64,000 nucleotides of DNA from Nocardioides sp. JQ2195 (GTDB taxonomy: Bacteria; Actinomycetota; Actinomycetes; Propionibacteriales; Nocardioidaceae): NCBI RefSeq assembly GCF_012272695.1, contig NZ_CP050902.1:186001-250000 (forward strand). The letters are read 5' to 3'. How positions within the stretch are numbered: position 1 is the first letter of the stretch; every line of letters starts with the position of its first letter. Under the pieces are notes generated by a model. The model was not told the DNA's origin, searched no databases, and saw nothing but the letters and a program-made list of their open reading frames with translations. Shown here piece by piece: positions 24,762 through 33,383 of this stretch. The position numbers were made by a program, and so were the translations under genes.

Positions 24762-26276
24762 TCAGCTGCGCCGGGGTGTCTTCGACCCCATCAGCCAGGC
24801 GTCGAAGAAGGCCGAGAGCTCCTCGCCGGTCTCCTGCTCGATCCAGTCGAGGTATTCCTCGCGGGTCGGGTTGCCCTGCTCGTGGACGGTCGGCCACTTC
24901 CTCACCATCGCCCAGAACTTCTCGTCGCCGATCCTCTTGCGCAGCTCGTGCCACATCAGCGCCGGGCCGTAGTAGATGTTGCTCTCGCCGAAGGTGCGCG
25001 GGTCGTAGTTGCCGGGCGGGCCCGCCGTGGCGCGGTACTGCTTCTCGTAGAGCGCCCAGTCGTCCATCACCCGATCGACCTTGCGCCCGGTGTCCTCGGC
25101 CTCGAAGACACCCTGGAGGTACATCGCCATGCCCTCGTTGATCCACACGTCCTTCCAGTCGCTGGGCGAGGTGATGTCGCCGTACCACTGGTGCGCGATC
25201 TCGTGGACCACGACGTCCTTGGAGAGGGTGTAGTCGCTGTTGCCGTAGGTGATCATCTGCTGGGTCTCCATGGCGCTCTCGGAGTCGACGACCACCGAGC
25301 CGAGCGACGAGAACGGGAAGGGACCGAGCTTCTTCTCCAGCCAGTCCACCGCCTTGCTGGTGTACTGCATCGCGTTCAGCGCGCGCGTGTCACCGGGCTC
25401 GGTCCAGTAGGTCAGCGGGACACCACTGGCCGACTCGGCCTCGGTGCTCTCGTACTCCCCGATGGCGAGGGTGACCAGGTAGGACGACGCAGCGGAGTCG
25501 AGGTGCCAGGTGGTGACGCTGTTGCCGTCGACCTCCTCCTGCGAGGTGAGCTCGCCGTTGGCGATGCCCATGCGCGGCGCCGGTGTGGTGATCGTGAAGT
25601 CGTAGAACGCCTTGTCGGCCGGCTGGTCGTTGACCGGGTACCAGGTGTAGGCGCCGTAGGGCTCCTGCATGGTCCAGACGTCGCCGTCGTCGGTGATGGT
25701 GAAGCCGGTGGTCGAGAAGTCGCTGCGGGTCGTGGGTGCGTCCGCGGGCTCCGGGGTGCCTTCGTACTCGACGACGAGGAGGTACTTGGTGTCCTCGGTG
25801 ACCGGCGCCTTCACCACGAGGTCCTTGCCGGTGTGCTCGACCTCGACCTCCTGGCCGTCGAGGGTGGCCGACGTGACCTCGAGGGGCTCGCCCAGGTCGA
25901 GCTGGAACTGGCCCTGCGTCGTGGTGGCGCGGAAGGCGACCTCGGCGGTGCCGGAGAGCGCCTTCGCGTCAGGGTCCCAGGTCAGGTCCAGGCCGTAGTG
26001 CAGGGAGTCGACGCTCGGGTCTCCGACGTTGGGGTAGAGGCTGTCCTCGACCGTCTCGCTCTCCGCGGCCTTGAATGCCGGGTCGTTCGGGTCGGTGTCG
26101 GAGACGGGAGGGTCGTCATCGCTCGGTGGCGCGGTCTGGGTGGCCGGCTCCTCGGAGGTGGTTCCGGCTCCCGGGTCCGTGCCCAGCACCCCGGCGGTGA
26201 GGATGGCCAGCAGCACCACCACGCCGACCACGAGGGTCACCACGACCGCCACGATGAGCAGCACCTTGTTCTTCAC
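24762..26276 (-). CDS. M1 family zinc metallopeptidase, membrane-anchored
   Basis: 504 aa. An N-terminal transmembrane anchor (residues 4-30) and an acidic linker precede the aminopeptidase N-like beta domain (about 85-290) and the gluzincin catalytic domain. Zinc motif HEIAHQWYGD (His358, Glu359, His362) with the third ligand Glu381 in WINEGMAMYL, and the substrate motif ESAMETQ in place of GAMEN. It lacks the C-terminal ARM-like domain of full aminopeptidase N. The active site is predicted to be outside the membrane. It overlaps the GNAT gene by 4 bp. Confidence 0.92.
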   Translation of the reverse strand: MKNKVLLIVAVVVTLVVGVVVLLAILTAGVLGTDPGAGTTSEEPATQTAPPSDDDPPVSDTDPNDPAFKAAESETVEDSLYPNVGDPSVDSLHYGLDLTWDPDAKALSGTAEVAFRATTTQGQFQLDLGEPLEVTSATLDGQEVEVEHTGKDLVVKAPVTEDTKYLLVVEYEGTPEPADAPTTRSDFSTTGFTITDDGDVWTMQEPYGAYTWYPVNDQPADKAFYDFTITTPAPRMGIANGELTSQEEVDGNSVTTWHLDSAASSYLVTLAIGEYESTEAESASGVPLTYWTEPGDTRALNAMQYTSKAVDWLEKKLGPFPFSSLGSVVVDSESAMETQQMITYGNSDYTLSKDVVVHEIAHQWYGDITSPSDWKDVWINEGMAMYLQGVFEAEDTGRKVDRVMDDWALYEKQYRATAGPPGNYDPRTFGESNIYYGPALMWHELRKRIGDEKFWAMVRKWPTVHEQGNPTREEYLDWIEQETGEELSAFFDAWLMGSKTPRRS

Positions 26277-26839
26277 GCGTCTCCCCTGTCCTGAACGCCG
26301 GCGTCCTCAGCACCGGCGTCCTGAGCGCCGGGTGCGGCCCCACTCCTACCCCGATTCGGGCCGTCCAACCCCAGGGCCATCAGGGCCACCTGCTTCTCGC
26401 CCCCGAGGCGCGCCAGCTCGACGTAGCCGCGGCCGTGGTGGAAGTCGAGCGACGGCTGGTTGGGCGGCTCGACGTTGACCTCGAGCACCATCCGGCCGTA
26501 CGCCGCAGCGTGGCGCTCCAGCTCGTCGTACGCCGCCCGGCCGAGGCCGGCGCGCCGGAACCCGTCGTCGAGGACGATCCGGTCGAGGTAGTAGAACCGG
26601 TCCCCGAAGCGCTCCCCGAACCACACGTAGTTCTCCGAGTCGTAGTCCGTCCCGGGAGCGAAGGTGAGCACGAATCCGGCCCGGCGCCCGTCGTGCTCGA
26701 TGACGTCGGCGCGGTCGGCCCACTCCACCAGCTGGGCGAGCCGCGGCTCGTCGAGGTGAGAGAGCAGCTCGACGTTGCGCTGGTTGAGGTCCAGCACGAA
26801 CGCATGGTCGTCCGCGGTGATCGGGCGCAGGGTGGGCAT
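26273..26839 (-). CDS. GNAT family N-acetyltransferase
   Basis: 188 aa. The GNAT core (about 1-160) contains DRIVLDDGFRRAGLGRAAYD, whose RRAGLG is the acetyl-CoA pyrophosphate loop, and a C-terminal FHHGRGYVELARLGGEKQVA strand typical of single-domain members. The last 25 residues are a low-complexity tail with AQDAG, AEDAG and VQDRG repeats. First gene of a two-gene operon with the M1 peptidase (ATGA overlap). Target of acetylation unknown. Confidence 0.88.
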   Translation of the reverse strand: MPTLRPITADDHAFVLDLNQRNVELLSHLDEPRLAQLVEWADRADVIEHDGRRAGFVLTFAPGTDYDSENYVWFGERFGDRFYYLDRIVLDDGFRRAGLGRAAYDELERHAAAYGRMVLEVNVEPPNQPSLDFHHGRGYVELARLGGEKQVALMALGLDGPNRGRSGAAPGAQDAGAEDAGVQDRGDA

Positions 26840-26891
26840 GACCGCACGCTATCGGGTTGGTCGTCTTACAGCGGTGTGCAAGAGTTGTCGC

Positions 26892-28571
26892 ATGGTGTCA
26901 CAAACTGACTTCTTCGCCCGCCACTCCGAGCGCCTCGACCAGGCCAAGGACGCGTGCGCCCACCGCACGTACTTCTCCGCGTTCAACGAGTCGCCGTCGC
27001 CGCGCGTCTACGGCGAGCACGCCGCCGCGCAGGGCCGCGCCGACTTCGACGTGTGGCGCGACTCCGCCTTCCCGCTGGAGACACCGGGCGCTGACGGGAC
27101 CGTGGCGACGGAGCGCTCGCCCTACGGCTTCGACCTGGGCGTGTCCTACCCGCGCGCGCACGACGTCGAGGCGCTGCTCGGCGCCGCCAAGCAGGGCATG
27201 AAGGCCTGGCGCGACGCCGGGCCCGATGCTCGCACCGGCGTCTGCCTCGAGATCCTCGACCGTCTTCACCAGCGCATCTTCGAGCTCGCCAACGCGGTGC
27301 AGCACACCAGCGGCCAGGCCTTCGTGATGGCCTTCCAGGCCGGCGGCGCGCATGCCCTCGACCGCGCGCTCGAGGCGGTTGCCTATGCCCACACGGAGAT
27401 GAGCCGCACGCCGGCGACGGCGGTCTGGGAGAAGCCCGGCCCCAAGCCGGGGAGCGACCCCCTGCGCATGGAGAAGACCTTCACGGTCGTGCCGCGCGGA
27501 GTGGCCCTGGTGATCGGCTGCAACACCTTCCCGACCTGGAACTCGTGGCCCGGTCTCTTCGCGTCCCTGGTCACCGGAAACCCGGTGGTGGTCAAGCCGC
27601 ACCCGCAGGCGGTGCTGCCGCTCGCGATCACGGTGCAGGTCTGCCGAGAGGTCCTCACCGAGGCCGGCTTCGACGTGAACCTCGTGACGCTCGCGGCCGA
27701 GGACCCGGCCGACAAGCTCGCCTCGAACCTCGCCCTCCACCCCGACGTGAAGCTGATCGACTTCACCGGCGGCAACGCCTTCGGGGACTGGCTCGAGCTC
27801 AACGCCCGGCAGGCCACGGTCTTCACCGAGAAGGCCGGCGTGAACACGATCGTGATCGACTCCACCTCCGACTTCGCGGCGATGTGCGCGAACCTCGCGT
27901 TCTCGTTCTCCCTCTACTCCGGCCAGATGTGCACCGCCCCGCAGAATCTCTACCTGCCCGCCGGGGGGATCGAGACGGACCAGGGCACCAAGTCGCAGGC
28001 CGAGGTGGCCGCCGGTGTCGAGGCGGCGCTCGCGAAGCTGCTCGGCGACGACGCACGGGCCGTCGAGCTGCTCGGCGGTGTGGTCAACGACAGCGTGCTC
28101 GAGCGGTTGGCCGCGGTCGGGGAGAAGGGTGACGTCCTGGTCGCGTCGCGGGAGGTGGTCCACCCGGCCTACGACGACGCACGGGTGCGCACGCCGGCGC
28201 TGGTCGCACTCGGCGCGGACGACAGTGACGTCTACGAGAGTGAGTGCTTCGGCCCGGTCGCCTACCTGATCTCGACCTCGGGCACGGACCAGTCGATCGA
28301 CCTGTTCCGCGACACGGTCCAGCGTCACGGCGCGATGACCGCTGCGGTCTACTCCACCGACGAGAGTGTCATCGACTCGATGCGTGATGCCGCCCTCGAT
28401 GCCGGCGTGGCGCTCAGCGAGAACCTGCTCGGGGGCGTGTTCGTCAACCAGTCCGCGGCGTTCTCCGACTTCCACGGCACCGGCGCGAACCCGGCGGCCA
28501 ACGCCTCCTACACCGACGGTGCGTATGTCGCCCCACGGTTCCGCGTGGTGCAGTCCCGGCGTCACCTCTGA
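26892..28571 (+). CDS. paaN: PaaN-type aldehyde dehydrogenase (phenylacetate pathway)
   Basis: 559 aa of the PaaN family, long aldehyde dehydrogenases without the fused hydratase. Signature stretches: WSDxA-like start, EKTFTVVPRGVALVIGCNTF, PVVVKPHPQAVLPLA, and the catalytic Cys in SLYSGQMCTAPQNLY. The start ATG at 26892 (MVSQTDFF) agrees with the family N-terminus. It is alone here: no paaABCDE, paaK or paaZ genes lie nearby, so it either serves a remote phenylacetate cluster or oxidises another ring-derived aldehyde. Confidence 0.85.
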   Translation: MVSQTDFFARHSERLDQAKDACAHRTYFSAFNESPSPRVYGEHAAAQGRADFDVWRDSAFPLETPGADGTVATERSPYGFDLGVSYPRAHDVEALLGAAKQGMKAWRDAGPDARTGVCLEILDRLHQRIFELANAVQHTSGQAFVMAFQAGGAHALDRALEAVAYAHTEMSRTPATAVWEKPGPKPGSDPLRMEKTFTVVPRGVALVIGCNTFPTWNSWPGLFASLVTGNPVVVKPHPQAVLPLAITVQVCREVLTEAGFDVNLVTLAAEDPADKLASNLALHPDVKLIDFTGGNAFGDWLELNARQATVFTEKAGVNTIVIDSTSDFAAMCANLAFSFSLYSGQMCTAPQNLYLPAGGIETDQGTKSQAEVAAGVEAALAKLLGDDARAVELLGGVVNDSVLERLAAVGEKGDVLVASREVVHPAYDDARVRTPALVALGADDSDVYESECFGPVAYLISTSGTDQSIDLFRDTVQRHGAMTAAVYSTDESVIDSMRDAALDAGVALSENLLGGVFVNQSAAFSDFHGTGANPAANASYTDGAYVAPRFRVVQSRRHL

Positions 28572-28582
28572 CCCGCGACCGG

Positions 28583-29533
28583 TCAGTCGGTGACCCGTGA
28601 CCCGTCGATCCTGGACGGGTAGGTGATGCCGGTCGTCGCCTCGCTGATCTCCCAGAACCGGCGTTGCGTGCCGGCATCGCGGGAGAGCCGGTTGGAGCCG
28701 ACCACGCGTGGCAGGCCGCGCATCTGGCGCAGTCCGCCCGGTCCGCAGTAGGTGCCGCCGGGCAGGTCGTCCGTGGCTGCCATCAGCGTGGGCAGGGCGC
28801 CCATCTCGGCGGACTGTGCCCCGGCCTTCATCACGGCATCGAGGATGCTGGTCAGGCCGCCGGAGCCCTTCATCGTCTGGCCGTAGGAGAGCAGGTGGGT
28901 GGCGGCGTACCCGGGATGCGCGGCGAGCGCCCTGACCGGGATGCCGGCGGCACGGGCCCGCCGGTCGAGCTCGAAGGTGAACAGCAGGTTGGCCAGCTTC
29001 GACTGTGAGTAGACCACCCATCGTGAGTAGCGACCCCGGCGTTCGCGGGGATCCCACAACGGGGCGACCTTGGTCAGGTGGTGGGCGTTGGAGGAGACGC
29101 TGACCACGCGGGCGTTGCCCGAGGCGATCAGCTGGGGCAGCAGCAACCCGGTCAGCAGGAACGGTCCGAAGTGGTTGGTCGCCATCTGCAGGTCGAGGCC
29201 GTCATCGGTGCGTCGTTCCGGCGTGGCCATCACGCCGGCGTTGTGGACGAGCACGTCGATGGCACCGAGGCGGGCCGCATCCTCGGCAGCGGACCGGACG
29301 GAGACCAGGGAGGAGAGGTCGACGACGAGCTCGTCGAACGTGGCGTCGGGGATCTCCTGGAGCAGCTGGGCCCTGGTGGCCGCGAGCTTCTCGGGGTTCC
29401 GTGCGGCCAGCACCACCCGAGCCCCACGCCGGGCCAGCTCCCGAGCGGTCTGGGTGCCGAGGCCGCTGGTGACGCCGGTGACCAGGACGGTCCGCCCCGA
29501 CTGGTCGGGCATCTGCGCCAGGTCCCAGCTCAT
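28583..29533 (-). CDS. SDR family oxidoreductase (retinol-dehydrogenase-like)
   Basis: 316 aa. VLVTGVTSGLGTQTARELAR (cofactor motif), DVLVHNAGVMATP, Ser in VSVSSNAHH and catalytic YSQSKLANLLFTFEL. The length and the YSQSKLAN motif place it with the protochlorophyllide/retinol dehydrogenase-like SDRs, with an extended substrate loop. It overlaps the MDMPI-like gene by 4 bp and is its downstream partner. Substrate unknown. Confidence 0.88.
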   Translation of the reverse strand: MSWDLAQMPDQSGRTVLVTGVTSGLGTQTARELARRGARVVLAARNPEKLAATRAQLLQEIPDATFDELVVDLSSLVSVRSAAEDAARLGAIDVLVHNAGVMATPERRTDDGLDLQMATNHFGPFLLTGLLLPQLIASGNARVVSVSSNAHHLTKVAPLWDPRERRGRYSRWVVYSQSKLANLLFTFELDRRARAAGIPVRALAAHPGYAATHLLSYGQTMKGSGGLTSILDAVMKAGAQSAEMGALPTLMAATDDLPGGTYCGPGGLRQMRGLPRVVGSNRLSRDAGTQRRFWEISEATTGITYPSRIDGSRVTD

Positions 29534-30336
29534 GGCGTGGTCCGGAAGGCGTCGACGACCTTCTGGCCGAGAGCGGCATCGCCGTGGAACTCGATGCCCT
29601 CGGGTGCGCGGCGTCCGCCGGCCATCACGATGAACGCCTCACGGCCCATGCTGATCCGCACCGTGGGGTTCCACGGCACCTCGACCGGGTGCGCCCGGCC
29701 GTCGTCGCCGACCGAGACCGCGCGCTCGTCGCTGCCGGCCACGGCGAGCACCACGGTCGTGGCAGCGGCCGGGGCGACCCTCTTGCCGACGACCACGCCG
29801 AGGGCGTCGAGCATGTAGTCCGTGGTGTGCTCGGCGGCGACGGAGTCCATGCTCCCGGGGCGACCGGTCGCGCGGCGGATGTCCTGCTCGTGCATCCACA
29901 CGTCGAGGGGACGGTTGCGCAGCAGCGTGTTCCAGTCCCAGGGGACGCCCCCGAAGACCAGCGACGGCTTCGCCGTGCCGTCCGTGGGCGGGTCGTCGAG
30001 CAGCTCGGTGCGCCGCTTGGTGGTCGACTGACGGATCTCGTTGATCAGCTCGTCGGGGGACCGTTCGCGGCGGGCCACCACGCCCTGCTCGGTGTAGAGG
30101 CCCATCAGTCCGGTGACGTGCTCGGGCTCGCCGATGTCGATGGTCTCCTCGGGGGCGCCGGCGAGCACCGCCTCGAGGTGGGCGGTGTGGGCGGCCACGT
30201 CGTGGACGGTCCAGCCGGCCAGGTCCGTCGGCTTGGCCCAGTCGACCTCGGCGAGCTCCTCCAGCAACTCGGAGAAGTCGTCGATGGCCTGCCACCACAC
30301 GTCGATCCAGCCGGCCAACCGCTTCTCATCGCTCAT
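29530..30336 (-). CDS. Maleylpyruvate isomerase family mycothiol-dependent enzyme
   Basis: 268 aa with an N-terminal DinB-like four-helix metal-binding domain (about 10-180; LAGWTVHDVAAHTAHLEAVL, PLDVWMHEQDIRRATG) and a C-terminal SCP2-like domain. These proteins use mycothiol, the low-molecular-weight thiol of actinobacteria, for isomerisation or S-transfer. The three His/Glu positions of the metal site (His in AAHTAHLE, WMHEQD) are present. Operon with the SDR; divergent with 50 bp from the thioredoxin-NHL gene, a combination suggesting thiol chemistry. Confidence 0.82.
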   Translation of the reverse strand: MSDEKRLAGWIDVWWQAIDDFSELLEELAEVDWAKPTDLAGWTVHDVAAHTAHLEAVLAGAPEETIDIGEPEHVTGLMGLYTEQGVVARRERSPDELINEIRQSTTKRRTELLDDPPTDGTAKPSLVFGGVPWDWNTLLRNRPLDVWMHEQDIRRATGRPGSMDSVAAEHTTDYMLDALGVVVGKRVAPAAATTVVLAVAGSDERAVSVGDDGRAHPVEVPWNPTVRISMGREAFIVMAGGRRAPEGIEFHGDAALGQKVVDAFRTTP

Positions 30337-30386
30337 GGGCCGAGCCTACCGAGGTGGTCCCATGGCGGCTGGAGGACACTGGAGTC

Positions 30387-32150
30387 ATGAGCACCACACC
30401 CCGCGTCCGCGCGCCGGAGCTCCAGGGCCGTGGCTGGCTCAACACCGACGGGGCGCTGACCCTGCGCGAGCTGCGTGGCCGCGTCGTGCTCCTCGACTTC
30501 TGGACGTTCTGCTGCATCAACTGCCTGCACGTCCTCGACGAGCTGCGCGAGGTCGAGGAGGAGTTCGCCGACGAGCTCGTGGTGATCGGCGTGCACTCGC
30601 CGAAGTTCGTCCACGAGGCCGACCCGGTCGCCCTCGCCAGCGCCGTCGACAGGTACGGCGTGGCCCACCCGGTGCTCGACGACCCTGACCTGGTCACCTG
30701 GCAAAACTACGCGGCCCGGGCCTGGCCGACGCTGGTCCTGATCGACCCCGAGGGGTACGTCGTCGCGCACTACGCGGGCGAGGGGCACGCCCACGCGATC
30801 ACGGCGCAGGTCCGACAGCTGATCGGCGAGCACCGGGCCAAGGGCACCCTCCAGCCGGGGGACTCGCCCTACGTCCCACCCGAGCCGGAGCACACCGACC
30901 TGCGGTTCCCGGCCAAGGTGGTGGCCCTGCCCGACGGCCACCTGCTGGTCGCCGACGCCGGTCACGACCAGGTCGTCGAGCTTTCTCCCGGTGATCGAGC
31001 CTGTCGAGATCACGTCGTCCGCCGCCTCGACGGTTTCCGTGAGCCCAACGGCCTGTGCCTGCTCCCGCCCGACGTCGCCGCCGAGGTCGGGTACGACGTG
31101 GTGGTGGCCGACACCGTCGCGCACAGGATCGCCGGGATCACGCTGGCCACCGGTGAGGTGCGGGCGTTGGCCGGCGACGGACGCCAGTGGTTCCAGGGTG
31201 ACGGCACCGACCGCCTCTCCAGCCCGTGGGACGTGGCGTGGTGGCAGGACCGGATCTGGATCGCGATGGCCGGCATCCACCAGCTGTGGACCTTCGACCC
31301 GCGCACCGGTGCGGTCGAGGTCGCGGCCGGCACCACCAACGAGGGCCTGGTCGACGGGCCACTCGAGGAAGCCTGGTTCGCGCAGACCAGCGGGCTGGCG
31401 CCCGACGGCGACCGGCTGTGGCTGACCGACTCGGAGACCTCCTCCCTGCGCTGGATCCAGGACGGCCGGGTGCACACCGCGATCGGCCAGGGCCTCTTCG
31501 ACTTCGGCTTCAGGGACGGCGCCCGCGACGATGCCCGCCTGCAGCACCCGCTGGGCGTGGCCGTCCTCCCGGACGGCGCGATCGGCGTCTGCGACACCTA
31601 CAACGGCGCGCTGCGCCGCTTCGACCCGGGAACCGGCCTGCTCTCCACCATCTCGTCCGGCTGGGGCGAGCCGTCCGGGCTGCTGGTGCGCGACGGGACG
31701 GCGTACGTCGTGGAGTCGGCGGCGCACCGGATCACCCCGGTGGACCTCGACGATGTCGGAGACGACACCGGGTTCGAAGCGCGCACCCAGCGGCCGACCA
31801 CCGACGTCGGCGACCGCCTCGAGCTGCGCACGCCGTTCTCCCCGCCCCCCGGACAGAAGGTCGACGACCGGTTCGGCCCGGCGAGCCAGCTGATCGTCAC
31901 CGCGACCCCGGCCTCACTGATCCGCAGTGGCGACGGACGCGGGACGGACCTGTCCCGCACGCTGGAGCTGGACCCGGCGGTCGGAGAGGGCGTGCTCCAT
32001 GTCGCGGCCCGGGCCGCATCCTGCGACATCGCCGGCGGGGAGGGTGCCGCGTGCCGGATGCACCAGCAGGACTGGGGCGTCCCGGTGCGGATCAGCAGTG
32101 ACGGAGCCGCCGAGCTGGTGCTCCCCCTCGGGGGAGCCGACCACGGCTGA
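30387..32150 (+). CDS. Thioredoxin-like/NHL-repeat protein
   Basis: 587 aa: a thioredoxin-like domain of the TlpA/AhpC fold (about 10-160; LLDFWTFCCINCLHVLDELR with redox pair Cys43 and Cys46), then an NHL beta-propeller (about 165-460), and a C-terminal thioredoxin-linked beta domain. This fusion is widespread but its substrate is not known to me. ATG at 30387 with GGAG 4 nt before it. A short palindromic repeat is read through in frame at codons 202-209 in a propeller loop. No signal peptide is visible, so it appears cytoplasmic. Confidence 0.88.
   Translation: MSTTPRVRAPELQGRGWLNTDGALTLRELRGRVVLLDFWTFCCINCLHVLDELREVEEEFADELVVIGVHSPKFVHEADPVALASAVDRYGVAHPVLDDPDLVTWQNYAARAWPTLVLIDPEGYVVAHYAGEGHAHAITAQVRQLIGEHRAKGTLQPGDSPYVPPEPEHTDLRFPAKVVALPDGHLLVADAGHDQVVELSPGDRACRDHVVRRLDGFREPNGLCLLPPDVAAEVGYDVVVADTVAHRIAGITLATGEVRALAGDGRQWFQGDGTDRLSSPWDVAWWQDRIWIAMAGIHQLWTFDPRTGAVEVAAGTTNEGLVDGPLEEAWFAQTSGLAPDGDRLWLTDSETSSLRWIQDGRVHTAIGQGLFDFGFRDGARDDARLQHPLGVAVLPDGAIGVCDTYNGALRRFDPGTGLLSTISSGWGEPSGLLVRDGTAYVVESAAHRITPVDLDDVGDDTGFEARTQRPTTDVGDRLELRTPFSPPPGQKVDDRFGPASQLIVTATPASLIRSGDGRGTDLSRTLELDPAVGEGVLHVAARAASCDIAGGEGAACRMHQQDWGVPVRISSDGAAELVLPLGGADHG
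30991..31013. repeat. Palindromic repeat inside the thioredoxin-NHL gene
   Basis: An imperfect 23-bp palindrome beginning GTGATCGAGCCTG and ending TCGAGATCAC, with 6-bp perfect ends GTGATC/GATCAC. It adds the residues GDRACRDHV to a propeller loop without breaking the frame. Elements of this type are usually intergenic in high-GC actinobacteria as far as I recall. Confidence 0.7.
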
Positions 32151-32161
32151 CCCGCACGTGG

Positions 32162-32530
32162 TCACGGGGCTCCGCGGGGTTCCTTGATCGTGGGCAGGAC
32201 CTCGCTGAGCTCGTCGACGATCAGGCGGTCCCGGTCGACCTGCCCGGCGCGGAACGAGGCCCGGCCCACCATGTGGTTGGCCACCGGGGAGGTGACCAGT
32301 GCGAAGAGCGCGATCAGCAGCAGGATCCCGATCGATGACGGGTCGCGCAGCCGGAAGCCGAGCCCGGCCAGCACCAGCAGCAGGCCGAGCACCTGCGGCT
32401 TGGTGGCGGCGTGCATCCGGCTGAGCAGGTCCGGGAGCCGGAGCACCCCGATCGCGGCGACCAGGGCCAGGCCGGCGCCGAGCAGGAAGCAGGTCGCGGC
32501 GATCACGTCCGCGGCGGTGGTCCAGCTCAT
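32162..32530 (-). CDS. mrpG: Mrp antiporter subunit G
   Basis: 122 aa, three membrane helices: a conserved MrpG/PhaG subunit (GVLRLPDLLSRMHAATKPQV is the family signature, in the loop after helix 1). Last gene of the mrp operon, overlapping mrpF by 4 bp. Required for assembly of the heptameric Na+/H+ antiporter. Confidence 0.92.
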   Translation of the reverse strand: MSWTTAADVIAATCFLLGAGLALVAAIGVLRLPDLLSRMHAATKPQVLGLLLVLAGLGFRLRDPSSIGILLLIALFALVTSPVANHMVGRASFRAGQVDRDRLIVDELSEVLPTIKEPRGAP

Positions 32531-32817
32531 CGCCGGCCCTCCTTCCGGCCGTTGTCGATGTCGTCACTGCCCGTGGTGAACCGGGCGACCGCCACCGAGC
32601 CGACGAAGCCCAGCAGGGTCAGCACCAGCAGCAACGGGATCGTGGAGGTGTCCCGGTTGGCCGCGGCGTGCAGGCCGACCGCGCAGATGCCGACGGCGAT
32701 CAGCACGTCGAGCGCGACGGTGCGGTCGAGGATGGTGGGCCCGATCGTCACCCGGGCCACCAGGAGGACGGCGGCCAGGGCCAGCATTGCGGCACACACG
32801 ATGAGCACGACGGTCAT
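32527..32817 (-). CDS. mrpF: Mrp antiporter subunit F
   Basis: 96 aa with three membrane helices. The motif GPTILDRTVALDVLIAVGIC, with a conserved Asp in the second helix, is diagnostic of MrpF/MnhF. Four-base overlaps with mrpE and mrpG make it part of a coupled series. Confidence 0.92.
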   Translation of the reverse strand: MTVVLIVCAAMLALAAVLLVARVTIGPTILDRTVALDVLIAVGICAVGLHAAANRDTSTIPLLLVLTLLGFVGSVAVARFTTGSDDIDNGRKEGRR

Positions 32818-33383
32818 CGGTCGACTCCTTCAGTTGCAGCGGTGGTCCTTGGGGGATCCTCGACGCAGCTGAGCTCGGCACCGAACGCCCGCACCACGCG
32901 GCGCTCCTGGTCGAGGACCCGTTGCCGGAACTTCTCCACGCCGTCCACGTCCTTCACGTCGAAGGCGTGGAAGAACAGGGTGTGCGTCGAGCGGCGTGCC
33001 TCGACGGCCAGGGAACCGGGGATCAGGCAGGTCATCTCGGCGACCACGGTGAGCACGAAGTCCGACGAGGACCGGAGATCGACCTCGATCACCGCGTTGC
33101 GCAGGTTCTTCGTCGACCGCAGGGTGGCCACCGCCACCTGCAGGCTGGAGACCACCACGTCGGCCAGGAACTTGACCACCAGCCACAGCAGGGGAATCGG
33201 ACGCACGTGGAGGTTCATCCTGAGTCGCGGCAGGGGGAAGACCACGCAGACGATGACCGCCACGATGAATCCGAAGAGCGCGTTGCCGAGGGAGAAGTCG
33301 CGCCACAGCATCAGCCAGACCAGGGTGAGCCAGGCCAGGACGGGAAGCTGCAGCAGCCTGTGCCGCGGCTGGTGCGGGCTCAC
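32814..33383 (-). CDS. mrpE: Mrp antiporter subunit E
   Basis: 189 aa. GTG start at 33383 overlapping the mrpD stop (GTGA); a long upstream extension in the same frame is only the shadow of mrpD. Two membrane helices near the N-terminus (about 14-45) and a cytoplasmic domain with VVVSSLQVAVATLRS and MTCLIPGSLAVEA, as expected for MrpE/MnhE, here with a longer C-terminal tail. Confidence 0.9.
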   Translation of the reverse strand: MSPHQPRHRLLQLPVLAWLTLVWLMLWRDFSLGNALFGFIVAVIVCVVFPLPRLRMNLHVRPIPLLWLVVKFLADVVVSSLQVAVATLRSTKNLRNAVIEVDLRSSSDFVLTVVAEMTCLIPGSLAVEARRSTHTLFFHAFDVKDVDGVEKFRQRVLDQERRVVRAFGAELSCVEDPPRTTAATEGVDR

